64,000 nucleotides of DNA from an uncultured Bacteroidales bacterium (GTDB taxonomy: Bacteria > Bacteroidota > Bacteroidia > Bacteroidales > UBA932), in NCBI GenBank assembly GCA_947306365.1, contig CAMZGD010000006.1, forward strand, positions 50,145-114,144. Reading direction: 5' to 3'. Shown piece after piece: positions 34,010-42,296 of this stretch. Each line of letters opens with the position of its first letter. Position 1 is the stretch's first letter. Position numbers and translations under genes: made by a program. The notes beneath the pieces were generated by a model, which saw nothing but the letters and a program-made list of their open reading frames with translations, ran no database searches and was not told the DNA's origin.

Positions 34010-34315
34010 ATGGATATCGTCCACCAGAACGATGCGGAGCAGTGCGCCTTCCTGGCGCAGGAGAATGGCGTAACCGTCGGCCGGCTTACCTATGAGTGGG
34101 CCGACGGAGCGACGTTCGTCGTCTTCCACACGATCGTCGAACCCGGTCACGAGGGAAAAGGCATCGCCCGCGCCCTGGTCGACGCCGCCGCCCGCTATGC
34201 CCGCAAGAACGGCAAGCGTATCCGCCCCGTCTGTCCCTACGTCGAATCCCGCTTCACCCGGCACCGCGAATACGACGACGTCAACGCAGATCGTATCTCC
34301 GCCGACCGCCGCTGA
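34010..34315 (+). CDS. Small GNAT N-acetyltransferase (YjdJ-like)
   Basis: A 101-residue minimal GNAT protein. It has FVVFHTIVEPGHEGKGIARALVDAA (acetyl-CoA binding RGxGxA-like motif) and KRIRPVCPYVESRF, typical of the Acetyltransf_CG family. Substrate unknown; members are found paired with the small 4Fe-4S protein. The start ATG is one base after the preceding stop. It is followed at once by the second paired-palindrome repeat. Confidence 0.85.
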   Translation: MDIVHQNDAEQCAFLAQENGVTVGRLTYEWADGATFVVFHTIVEPGHEGKGIARALVDAAARYARKNGKRIRPVCPYVESRFTRHREYDDVNADRISADRR

Positions 34316-34404
34316 GCGCAGTCGGCCACGTTTTGGGCCTCCAGCGTGGCCGGCAGCGCTTTCAAACCCCGGTCGGCCACGTTTTACGGCTGTTTCGTGG
34401 CCGA
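34316..34404. repeat. Paired palindromes (GGCCACG/CGTGGCC family), copy 2
   Basis: The first unit has arms GCGCAGTCGGCCACG (34316-34330) and CGTGGCCGGCAGCGC (34345-34359), complementary over 15 bp with one mismatch and one G-U pair. The second has TCGGCCACG (34373-34381) and CGTGGCCGA (34396-34404). It starts directly after the GNAT stop codon, as copy 1 does after its gene. Confidence 0.7.
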
Positions 34405-34420
34405 AATCACCTGGATTTCG

Positions 34421-34428
34421 TATCTTTG
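34421..34428 (+). promoter_or_regulatory. -7 box for the phosphatase gene
   Basis: TATCTTTG lies 22 bp before the ATG of the phosphatase gene and 16 bp after the repeat. No good TTTG -33 was found because the repeat occupies that position. Confidence 0.5.
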
Positions 34429-34450
34429 TCTGCACAACGCTTAACCTGCC

Positions 34451-35953
34451 ATGAAAAAGTTCCTGCTGCTATTCCTGCTGCTGGCCGGAGCCCCGATCCT
34501 TCGGGCGCAGGATGTTCAACTGTATTTTACGGAATATGAGCTGCCCAACCTGGTGAATTGCCTGCCGGCGCCGCCCGATACCATCGGAGAGGCGTTCACG
34601 CACGACATCATGCGGTATATGTGGGGCAAGACGCAGCGGCTGGACAGTGTGCGTCTGGCGCAGGCCAGGCGCGACGCAATCTGGAGCCTCGACACCACGC
34701 GCGTCATCTACAGCGTTCCGTTCGGGCTCCAGATCGATCCGATCAACACCCCGGAGATTTACAAACTCTTCGTGAACGGCGTATCGACCATCGAACAGAT
34801 CCGCTTCCGGCCGAAGGCCCACTATTTCCGGATGCGACCCTATGCCCGCTTCCACGAAAGCTCCATCTTCCCGCAGGACGACGAGTGGCTGGCCACGGAA
34901 GGATCCTATCCTTCCGGCCACACCATCCGCGCCTGGAGTGCCGCGCTCATCCTGACGGAAGTGAACCCCGACGCGGCTGAGGCCCTGTTCCACCGGGCGG
35001 TGGAAAGCGGGGAAAGCCGCGTCATCGCAGGCTGCCACTGGCAGAGCGACGTCGATGCCAGCGCATCGGCCGCCTGCATCGGCTACGCCTTCCTTCAGGC
35101 CAACCCCGAATACCGCGCCCAGGCGGAACGCGCCCGCGCGGAATTCCGCAGGGTATCCGGCATCCCGCCGCTCAAGCCTGAATTCGTCTGCGACTTCGCC
35201 GACTGGACACCGGAAGACGAAGAAGTCACAGGCTCCACTCAGGGTTTCGCGATGTACGGCAACTATGCCTTCGTGCTGCACGACAAGGGCCGCCTCTGCA
35301 TCTTCGATATGAAGAAGAAAAAAATGGCCGCCAACTACCTGCTGGAAGGCAACACCTCGCACTGCAACAACGCCTGTTTCGGCGTCGAGAAAGCCTCGCG
35401 CCGCTCTCAGTTCCCGCTGCTCTACATCGCCTCCTGCGGCGGGGAGAACTGCTGCTACGTCACCGACGTCAGCCTCAAGGGCAGCCGCATCGTCCAGAAG
35501 ATCTTCTACACGGGCACCGACTACGCCGGCACCATCGACTGGTGCCTCGACGCCGAAAACGGCTTCATCTATACCTACGGCGGCCGCAACGGCGACTACA
35601 AACTGCTCAAGAAGTTCCGACTGCCGCGTCTGGCCGATTCAGATGCGAACGGGGAAGTCCACCTGACCGACGCCGACGTGCTCGACGTCACCCGCCTCGA
35701 CACAGGCATCAACATCTGGCAGGGCAGCATCGTCCGCGGACGCTACGCCTACCTCCCGGACGGCTACGCGCCACACGACCTCCTGCTTCACCTGGTCGAC
35801 CTCCATGACAAACGGATCGTCCTCTCCCGGAACCTCAACGACCTGAAAGACGAGCCCGAAGGCATCTGCCTCACCCCCGACTACGCCTACGTCGTCTTCA
35901 ATACTTCCGACGGCCCCCGCCACTCAAGACTCTGGCGGTTCAGCCTGAAATAA
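34451..35953 (+). CDS. Class A acid phosphatase with C-terminal propeller-like domain
   Basis: A 500-residue exported protein with signal peptide (FLLLFLLLAGAPILRAQ). Residues ~20-235 are a PAP2/class A acid phosphatase with all three motifs: KAHYFRMRP, YPSGHT and SRVIAGCHWQSDVDA. These enzymes remove phosphate from many substrates in the periplasm. The C-terminal ~265 residues are an added domain with repeated beta-hairpin-like pieces (FAMYGNYAFVLHDKGRLCIFDM, GRYAYLPDGYAPHDLLLHLVDL, DYAYVVFNTSDG) suggestive of a beta-propeller. Typical class A phosphatases are about 250 residues, so this is a fusion. The role of the second domain is unknown. Confidence 0.85.
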   Translation: MKKFLLLFLLLAGAPILRAQDVQLYFTEYELPNLVNCLPAPPDTIGEAFTHDIMRYMWGKTQRLDSVRLAQARRDAIWSLDTTRVIYSVPFGLQIDPINTPEIYKLFVNGVSTIEQIRFRPKAHYFRMRPYARFHESSIFPQDDEWLATEGSYPSGHTIRAWSAALILTEVNPDAAEALFHRAVESGESRVIAGCHWQSDVDASASAACIGYAFLQANPEYRAQAERARAEFRRVSGIPPLKPEFVCDFADWTPEDEEVTGSTQGFAMYGNYAFVLHDKGRLCIFDMKKKKMAANYLLEGNTSHCNNACFGVEKASRRSQFPLLYIASCGGENCCYVTDVSLKGSRIVQKIFYTGTDYAGTIDWCLDAENGFIYTYGGRNGDYKLLKKFRLPRLADSDANGEVHLTDADVLDVTRLDTGINIWQGSIVRGRYAYLPDGYAPHDLLLHLVDLHDKRIVLSRNLNDLKDEPEGICLTPDYAYVVFNTSDGPRHSRLWRFSLK

Positions 35954-35963
35954 ACGGATGGTT

Positions 35964-37142
35964 ATGCAATACAGAAAAGACCGGCGCGGAGAAGCGCTTT
36001 CCATTTTGGGGTTCGGGTGCATGCGGTTCTCCCGGAAAGGAGGATCCATCGACATTGACGAGGCCGAACGGGAGATTATGGCCGCCTATGAGGCCGGCGT
36101 GAATTACTACGACACCGCCTACATCTATCCGGGCAGCGAGGCGGCGCTGGGGCAGATCCTCGAGAAAAACGGCATCCGGGAGCAAGTGCACATCGCCACC
36201 AAACTTCCGCAGTATCTCGTCCAGAAGCGGGCGGCCCTCGACCGCTATTTCGACGAGCAACTCCGCCGGTTGCGGACCGGCTACGTGGATTATTACCTGA
36301 TGCACATGCTGACCGATCCCGCCCAGTGGGAGAAACTCAGGGCGCTCGGCATCGAGGAATGGATCGCGGAAAAGAAGCGGTCGGGCGCCATCCGCAACAT
36401 CGGATTCTCCTATCACGGCAATACCGCGAATTTCCTGAAGATTCTCGAAGCCTATGACTGGGACTTCTGCCAGATCCAGTACAACTACCTCGACGAGCAT
36501 ACCCAGGCCGGCGTCGCGGGACTGGAGGCGGCCGTCGCCAGGGGCATCCCCGTGGTCATCATGGAACCGCTCCGCGGCGGCAAACTGGTCAATCTGCTCC
36601 CCGAGGAGGCGAAGAAGATCATGGCGCGCAGCGGAAGGGGCTGGTCGCCCGCCGGATGGGCGTTCCGCTGGCTGTACAACCAGGCCGGCGTCACGGTCGT
36701 CCTCTCGGGCATGAACTCCCTGGCGATGGTCGAAGAGAATGTGGCCACGGCGTCCGACGCGATTGCCGGTGCTTTCACGGAAGCGGATTTCGACGTGATC
36801 GAACAGGTCAGGCAACAGATCCGGCGCACCGAGAAGGTCGGCTGCACGGGCTGCCGGTACTGCATGCCCTGTCCCCAGGGTGTCGACATCCCCGGGACGT
36901 TCCGCTGCTACAATGCGATGTACGCCGAGACGAAATCCGCCGGGCGTTTCCAATACGCCCAGACGGTCGCGATGACGAAGGAACCCGCCTTCGTCTCGCA
37001 ATGCATCGGCTGCGGAAAATGTGAACGCCACTGTCCCCAGGGCATCCCAATCCGGGAAAAACTGAAAGAAGCCGACAAGGCCCTTCGACCGCTTCCCTAC
37101 CGGATCGGTATCGCCCTGACGCGCAAATTCTTTTTCCGATAG
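35964..37142 (+). CDS. Aldo/keto reductase with C-terminal 4Fe-4S domain
   Basis: A 392-residue oxidoreductase. The TIM-barrel AKR part (~1-285) begins LGFGCMRF and has YYDTAYIYPGSE with the catalytic Asp and Tyr, plus RNIGFSYHG. The C-terminal ~100 residues carry ferredoxin-type CTGCRYCMPCPQGV and CIGCGKCERHCPQG. This arrangement is common in anaerobes, where electrons may pass between ferredoxin and a carbonyl substrate. The start was chosen at MQYRKDRRG; an ATG 6 bp earlier is equally possible. The substrate is unknown. Confidence 0.92.
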   Translation: MQYRKDRRGEALSILGFGCMRFSRKGGSIDIDEAEREIMAAYEAGVNYYDTAYIYPGSEAALGQILEKNGIREQVHIATKLPQYLVQKRAALDRYFDEQLRRLRTGYVDYYLMHMLTDPAQWEKLRALGIEEWIAEKKRSGAIRNIGFSYHGNTANFLKILEAYDWDFCQIQYNYLDEHTQAGVAGLEAAVARGIPVVIMEPLRGGKLVNLLPEEAKKIMARSGRGWSPAGWAFRWLYNQAGVTVVLSGMNSLAMVEENVATASDAIAGAFTEADFDVIEQVRQQIRRTEKVGCTGCRYCMPCPQGVDIPGTFRCYNAMYAETKSAGRFQYAQTVAMTKEPAFVSQCIGCGKCERHCPQGIPIREKLKEADKALRPLPYRIGIALTRKFFFR

Positions 37143-37145
37143 CCG

Positions 37146-37877
37146 TTATTCCGACTTTTTACTACGAAGCTCTTCCAGGTAGCTGGCGGTAATGACGCCG
37201 GAAGGAAGCGCGATGATCGCCACCCCGAAAAGGGAAGACACCATACTGACAAACCGTCCGATCTCGGTCACGGGAATCATGTCGCCATATCCCACGGTGG
37301 TGAGGGTGACCGTGGCCCAATACAGCGCGTCAAAGAAATTCGCGAACGTCACGTCGCCCGTGAAGGGGTTGATACGGGGCTCCGTATTGAACATGATCAG
37401 TGCGGTAAGGAACACATAGAAGACCGCTATCCACAACACGCCCAGCAGCACGCCCTTTTCCTTCCGCACCACCTTGCCGAGGATCCGGATCTTTTCGGAA
37501 TAGCGGATGAACTTGAACAGCCGGAGAATGCGGAGCAGGCGGGTGATCCGGAAGATCTTGAATCCCCTGGAAAGAATGCTGAGTCCAGGCAGGATGGACA
37601 GGATGTCGATGATGGCCCAGCCCGTGAACGGATAGATGACGAACGACCGCCATCCCTTTCCCTGACGGTAATCGGCCGTCAGCCAGCGCAACAGATAATC
37701 GATGATGAACAGGGAAACCGTCACCGTCTCGATGATGCGGAACACCGGGTATTCCGTTGCGAACATCAGCGGCACGATGCTGGCGGCAATAGCCACCAGC
37801 ATCAGGATGTCATACGCGATACTCACCGTGTCGCCCGGCCTGCCCTGTTCGATGATTTCAAAAATGCGTTTTCTCAT
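37146..37877 (-). CDS. Six-TM potassium channel (voltage-gated type)
   Basis: A 243-residue inner-membrane channel. It has about six helices, an S4-like basic helix with regularly spaced Arg/Lys (RGFKIFRITRLLRILRLFKFIR), and the selectivity filter TTVGYGD before the last helix. That matches the bacterial Kch/KvAP-like group without a cytoplasmic RCK domain. It probably conducts K+ in response to voltage. I chose the ATG giving MRKRIFEII; an in-frame TTG lies 12 bp upstream. It lies 21 bp downstream of folC in the same direction. Confidence 0.92.
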   Translation of the reverse strand: MRKRIFEIIEQGRPGDTVSIAYDILMLVAIAASIVPLMFATEYPVFRIIETVTVSLFIIDYLLRWLTADYRQGKGWRSFVIYPFTGWAIIDILSILPGLSILSRGFKIFRITRLLRILRLFKFIRYSEKIRILGKVVRKEKGVLLGVLWIAVFYVFLTALIMFNTEPRINPFTGDVTFANFFDALYWATVTLTTVGYGDMIPVTEIGRFVSMVSSLFGVAIIALPSGVITASYLEELRSKKSE

Positions 37878-37898
37878 ATGCCTGGACAATTACCGTTT

Positions 37899-39221
37899 CT
37901 ACAGCACCTCGCAGACGACGAAATTGCTGCCGCCGATGAAGATCAGGTCCTTGTCGGTGGCTTTCTCGTCGGCCATGGCAAGGGCCTCGGAGACTGAGAA
38001 GGACAGCTGGCCGGGCAGCCCGTGGTCGGCCATGGCGTTGGCCAGGGCATAGACGGGCAGGGCGCGGGGGCTGGACGCCTGGGTCCAGATATACTGGACA
38101 TTGCGCGGCAACATGGGCGCAATGGCATCGATGTCCTTTTCACGGGCCAGCCCGAGGATGAAGAACACCGTGTCGTAGTCGCAGGAGATGCGGTCCACCT
38201 GCTCGGCCACCCAGCGGAGGCCGTGGGCGTTGTGGCCGGTATCGCAGAGGATCCGGGCGCGGCCGGCGACGTGGCCGGCCGGATCGGCCGGAACGGCTTC
38301 GCGCAGGGTCTCCCAGCGGCCGCGCAGGCCGGTGCGGCGGGCGGTCTCACGGACGCCCGCACGGAATGCGTCGAGATCCAAGCCGGAACGGAGCCGTTCC
38401 GGCAGGATGTTGGAACTGCGGACCGCCAGGTCCTGCAGCACGCCGACGGCGGCCGAGAGCGTGCACAGGTTGCGCTGCTGATAGTCGCCCGGCAGGTCGA
38501 GGTCAGCTACCTGCAATTCCAGGCACGGCGGCGCCTCGACGGCGAAGGTGAGCGGACTGTCGTTCGCGGCGGCCTTCTCCGCGAAGACCGCCCGTGTCAC
38601 GGGTACGGACTCACCCACCACGACGGGCACGCCGGACTTGATGATGCCGGCCTTCTCGCCCGCGACGGACTCGAGGGTATAGCCCAGGTGCTCGCAGTGT
38701 TCCAGCCCGATGTTGGTAATGATGCTCAGGATGGGCGTGATGATGTTGGTCGAATCGAGGCGACCGCCCAGGCCGGTCTCGATGACGGCGATGTCCACCT
38801 GCTCGTCGGCGAAGAAATCGAAGGCCATCCCGGTCGTGATCTCGAAGAACGAGGGCTTGTTTTCTTCGAAGAAGGGCTGCCAGCGGTCGATGAAGGCTTC
38901 GACGAAGTCTTTCGGCACCATCCGGAAGGTGTCGCCTTCCACGATCTTCATCCGTTCGCGGAAGTCCAGCAGGTGCGGCGACGTATAGAGGCCGACCTTC
39001 AGGCCGCAGGCCGCCAGGCCTGCCGCCATCATATGGCTCGTGGAGCCCTTGCCGTTGGTTCCTGCGACGTGGATGCTCCGGAACCGCCGGTGCGGGTGCC
39101 CCAGCGCGGCGTCGAACGCCTTCATCGTCTCAATCCCCGACTTGTACGCCACCTTCCCCACCTTCTGATAGGACGGAAACTGATTGAACAACCAATCAAT
39201 CTTTTCTTCATAGGTCTCCAT
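37899..39221 (-). CDS. folC: Folylpolyglutamate / dihydrofolate synthase
   Basis: A 440-residue Mur-ligase-like enzyme that adds glutamate to dihydropteroate and/or to folates. Recognised by IHVAGTNGKGSTSHMMA (P-loop), SPHLLDFRERM, ETGLGGRLDSTNII, GLEHCEHLG and ILCDTGHNAHG. Length and order match FolC. The ATG giving METYEEKIDWL was preferred to an upstream start that adds ten unlike residues. It lies between pgm and the K+ channel. Confidence 0.94.
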   Translation of the reverse strand: METYEEKIDWLFNQFPSYQKVGKVAYKSGIETMKAFDAALGHPHRRFRSIHVAGTNGKGSTSHMMAAGLAACGLKVGLYTSPHLLDFRERMKIVEGDTFRMVPKDFVEAFIDRWQPFFEENKPSFFEITTGMAFDFFADEQVDIAVIETGLGGRLDSTNIITPILSIITNIGLEHCEHLGYTLESVAGEKAGIIKSGVPVVVGESVPVTRAVFAEKAAANDSPLTFAVEAPPCLELQVADLDLPGDYQQRNLCTLSAAVGVLQDLAVRSSNILPERLRSGLDLDAFRAGVRETARRTGLRGRWETLREAVPADPAGHVAGRARILCDTGHNAHGLRWVAEQVDRISCDYDTVFFILGLAREKDIDAIAPMLPRNVQYIWTQASSPRALPVYALANAMADHGLPGQLSFSVSEALAMADEKATDKDLIFIGGSNFVVCEVL

Positions 39222-39281
39222 AATCATCGGTCTATTCGCCGCGGCCTGCAACGGACGCAGCTGATTGTTAGCTATTTATGA

Positions 39282-39316
39282 AAACTACACCCCCTTTCCG
39301 CAAGGGGGTGTAGTTT
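39282..39316 (-). terminator. Perfect 15-bp hairpin between pgm and folC
   Basis: AAACTACACCCCCTT (39282-39296) and AAGGGGGTGTAGTTT (39302-39316) pair perfectly around a 5-nt loop. Reading leftward after pgm, the stem is followed by a short T-run (TTTTC), so it is a plausible pgm terminator. Very strong stem and short T-tract make a mobile or structural role possible too. It lies in the 187-bp gap between the two genes, which otherwise holds nothing I recognise. Confidence 0.6.
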
Positions 39317-39408
39317 ACGTATGTTATTGATAGTCAATTGCGTACATTGCAGGCGCAGAAGCGGCATATTCTTCGGAAGTTTTCGCAATGATATCTCCGC
39401 AAGCTTAA

Positions 39409-41061
39409 TTACGCGGAGAACTGTTCGCGCAGCGCTTGGTTGCGGGCGTCGGCGTCGGGGCCGCAGGCGCTGAAGTAGAACTTGATCTTCGGTTCCGTGC
39501 CCGACGGCCGGACCGTGACCTTGCAGCCGTCTTCGCTGAAGAACTGCAGCACGTTCGACTTCGGAAGCCCCGTCTTTTCCGGCTCGTTGTAGTCGATGGC
39601 CTTCACCACCGGCGAACCGGCCAGCGCCTTCGGCGGGTTGGCGCGGAAATCCACCATCATCTTCTGGATCTGCTCGATACCGTCCTTGCCCTTCTTCGTG
39701 ACCGAAAGCAGACTCTCCTTGAAATAGCCATATTCCTTGTAGATCTCCTGCAGATAGCCGTAGAGCGTCTGGCCGCGGTCGGCCAGCCAGGCGGCGCACT
39801 CGCAGAGCATGCAGCAGGTGATCACCGAATCCTTGTCGCGGACGAAACTGCCCACGTTGAAACCGTTGCTTTCCTCACCGCCGCAGATGAAGGTCTTCCT
39901 GCCTTCATACAGATGCTGCTTGTCGGCGATATACTTGAAGCCGGTCAGCACGTCGAAGAGTTCGACGCCGTATTTCGCACAGATCTTCTTCAGAAGGTCG
40001 GTCGTCACGATCGTCTTGACCACAAACTGCTTCCCGTCGAGCTTGCCCAGCTCGCTCCAGCGCGTCAGCGCATAGCTCGTGACCAGCGTGGCGATCTGGT
40101 TGCCGGTCAGCAGGACGAGTTCTCCCTTGTCGTTGCGGATGGCACAACCCACACGGTCGGCATCGGGGTCCGTTCCCAGCGCGATGTCGGCGCCCACGGC
40201 GTCGGCCCGCTCCATCACCATCCGCATGGCCGTAGGCTCCTCGGGATTCGGCGAGACCACGGTCGGGAAATTCCCGTCGCTCACATCCTGGTCGTCCACA
40301 TGGTAGATGTTCGTGAACCCGGCCTGCCGGAGCCCGGCCGGCACCAGGCGGACACCCGTTCCGTGAAGCGGCGTGTAGGCAATCTTCATGTCGCTGTGAC
40401 GGGCGATGCTTTCGGGCGAGAGCAGCAGCGAAAGCTGGCTGTCGAGGAACGCCTTGTCCACCTCCGCGCCGATGCCCTCGGGATAGCTGTTCTCGTCGAT
40501 AAGCACCTGTTCCATCGAGGTGATCTTGTTCACCTCGGCGATGATGTTCTTGTCGTGCGGCGCGATGATCTGCGCACCGTCCTCCCAGAACACCTTATAG
40601 CCGTTGTATTCCTTCGGATTGTGCGAAGCCGTGATCATGATGCCCGCCTTGCAGCCCAGATGACGGATGGCAAAACTCAGTTCCGGCGTAGGACGGATGT
40701 TGTCGAACACGTAGGCCCGGATGCCGTTGGCCATCAGCACGTCGGCCGAGACCTTGGTGAACAGCCGGCTGTTGTTGCGGCTGTCGTAGGAAATGACGAC
40801 CGAGATGTCCTGGTCGGCGAAATTCCGTTTCAGATAGTTGGCAAGTCCCTGCGTGGCCATCGCCACCGTGTAGCGGTTCATCCGGTTGGTACCCGCCCCC
40901 ATCACGCCGCGCAGGCCGCCGGTGCCGAACTCGAGCGTCTGGTAGAACGCATCCTCAAGCATTTTCGGATCGCCCTGCATCATTTCCAACACTTCCCTTT
41001 GGGTTTCAACGTCATAACCGTTGCTCAGCCAGGATTTGGCCACGTCGAGATAATTTGCCAT
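39409..41061 (-). CDS. Phosphohexomutase (phosphoglucomutase/phosphomannomutase)
   Basis: A 550-residue alpha-D-phosphohexomutase. The active phosphoserine is in GIMITASHNPKEYNG, the metal loop is GTDPDADRVG, the sugar-binding loop is CGGEESNGFN, and the phosphate-binding loop is VRPSGTEPKIKFY. It interconverts hexose 1- and 6-phosphates. The pattern fits the large bacterial PGM/PMM group often called phospho-sugar mutase in Bacteroidota. The -7 box at 41090-41083 gives a leader of about 17 nt. Glucose versus mannose preference cannot be decided by eye. Confidence 0.93.
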   Translation of the reverse strand: MANYLDVAKSWLSNGYDVETQREVLEMMQGDPKMLEDAFYQTLEFGTGGLRGVMGAGTNRMNRYTVAMATQGLANYLKRNFADQDISVVISYDSRNNSRLFTKVSADVLMANGIRAYVFDNIRPTPELSFAIRHLGCKAGIMITASHNPKEYNGYKVFWEDGAQIIAPHDKNIIAEVNKITSMEQVLIDENSYPEGIGAEVDKAFLDSQLSLLLSPESIARHSDMKIAYTPLHGTGVRLVPAGLRQAGFTNIYHVDDQDVSDGNFPTVVSPNPEEPTAMRMVMERADAVGADIALGTDPDADRVGCAIRNDKGELVLLTGNQIATLVTSYALTRWSELGKLDGKQFVVKTIVTTDLLKKICAKYGVELFDVLTGFKYIADKQHLYEGRKTFICGGEESNGFNVGSFVRDKDSVITCCMLCECAAWLADRGQTLYGYLQEIYKEYGYFKESLLSVTKKGKDGIEQIQKMMVDFRANPPKALAGSPVVKAIDYNEPEKTGLPKSNVLQFFSEDGCKVTVRPSGTEPKIKFYFSACGPDADARNQALREQFSA

Positions 41062-41082
41062 AGCTTTTGTCTTTTAGTCCTT

Positions 41083-41119
41083 CAAAGATAGCAAAAAAGG
41101 TGTAAAAATGTTATCTTTG
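41083..41119. promoter_or_regulatory. Divergent -7 boxes for pgm and the methyltransferase
   Basis: TATCTTTG reads leftward at 41090-41083 (pgm) and rightward at 41112-41119 (methyltransferase). The rightward box is only 7 bp from the ATG at 41127, so the message would have almost no leader. Clear TTTG -33 boxes were not found at the expected spacing. Confidence 0.55.
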
Positions 41120-41126
41120 TCAAGAC

Positions 41127-42296
41127 ATGGACGAAGAAAAATTCATCCGTTTCGTGCTGGATCACGCGGAGGACGACCCGGACCGGCTGCTGCTCTCGGC
41201 CGACCGGTGGCCCGGCATCGATGTAAGGCGCGCCGCCCGGATGATCGCAGTCCGGCGGAAGATGCGGGAGAAACTGCCTTCGTGGCACGCGCATCCCGAA
41301 ATCGACTGCCCCGCCCTGCTTTCCCTGGAACAGTGCAGTTCCGAAGCCACGGCGCTGTACAAGCAGGCATTCGTGCCGGAGGGAGGCCGCGTCGCCGACC
41401 TGACCGGCGGACTGGGCGTGGACACCTGGGCGATGAGCGCCCGGGCCGCCGAGGTCCATTACTGCGAACGGAACGAAGCGCTCTGTGCGGCGGCCCGCCA
41501 CAATTTCGGCATCCTGGGCGCGGACAACATCGCCGTGCACGCGGGAGACGGTCCCGCTTGGCTGCAGGCGCAGCCGGGACGCTTCGACCTGGTCTATCTC
41601 GATCCCGCCCGGCGCGACAAGTCGGCCCGGCGCGTTTACGACGTCGCCGACTGCGAGCCGGACCTGTCCGCCCTCAAGGATGCGCTCCTGCAGCGGACGG
41701 ACCGTGTCCTGGCCAAGCTGTCTCCGATGGCCGACATCACCCGCCTCCTCGTCCTGTTCCCCGAAACCCGGGAGATCCACATCGTCGCCGTCAGGGACGA
41801 GGTCAGGGAACTGCTGCTCCTGCTGCAGCCCGGCCTGCCGGCCGTGCCGCCAAAGATTGTCGCCGCCGACGGGGACCTCCGTTTCACCTTCACGCCCGCG
41901 GATGAACCGGCAGCGGCCGTCCGCTACGCCAACCGCATCGGCCGGTATCTGCTCCAGCCTGCCAGGGCCTTGCGCAAGGCCGGCGCCTTCCGTCTCCTGT
42001 CACAGCGTTATGGTGTCGCCAAACTCGCCCCCGGCACCCATCTCTACACTGCCGACGCCCCGGTCGCAGGCTTCCCCGGTAAGACTTTCGAAGTAGAAGA
42101 AGTCCTCGACTGGAACAAGGCCACCCTGAAAGAGATCCCTGCACGGTATCCCCGCCTGGCGCTGACCGCCCTCAACTTTCCCCTTGCCACCGACGCCCTG
42201 CGCCGGCGGACCGGGATTCCGGACGGCGGTGACCGCCATGCCTTCGCCACCACCTGCAACGACAAGAAGAAAATACTGATTATCTGCAAGCCATGA
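41127..42296 (+). CDS. SAM-dependent methyltransferase with THUMP-like domain
   Basis: A 389-residue class I methyltransferase of a Bacteroidota type with a helical N-terminus and a C-terminal THUMP-like domain. The SAM motif is VADLTGGLGVDTWAMS (~92-107). The catalytic DPARRD segment (VYLDPARRDKSARRVY) resembles NPPY/DPPR-type motifs of nucleic-acid N-methyltransferases, so an RNA guanine or adenine is a likely target. It is probably leaderless. Its stop overlaps the LOG-family start as ATGA, so the two are coupled. The exact substrate is unknown. Confidence 0.88.
   Translation: MDEEKFIRFVLDHAEDDPDRLLLSADRWPGIDVRRAARMIAVRRKMREKLPSWHAHPEIDCPALLSLEQCSSEATALYKQAFVPEGGRVADLTGGLGVDTWAMSARAAEVHYCERNEALCAAARHNFGILGADNIAVHAGDGPAWLQAQPGRFDLVYLDPARRDKSARRVYDVADCEPDLSALKDALLQRTDRVLAKLSPMADITRLLVLFPETREIHIVAVRDEVRELLLLLQPGLPAVPPKIVAADGDLRFTFTPADEPAAAVRYANRIGRYLLQPARALRKAGAFRLLSQRYGVAKLAPGTHLYTADAPVAGFPGKTFEVEEVLDWNKATLKEIPARYPRLALTALNFPLATDALRRRTGIPDGGDRHAFATTCNDKKKILIICKP

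Noticed and set aside
15736..34404. CRISPR array from the repeated GTCGGCCACG motif
   Set aside because: The repeats are palindrome pairs at two distant sites with no regular spacers and no cas genes.
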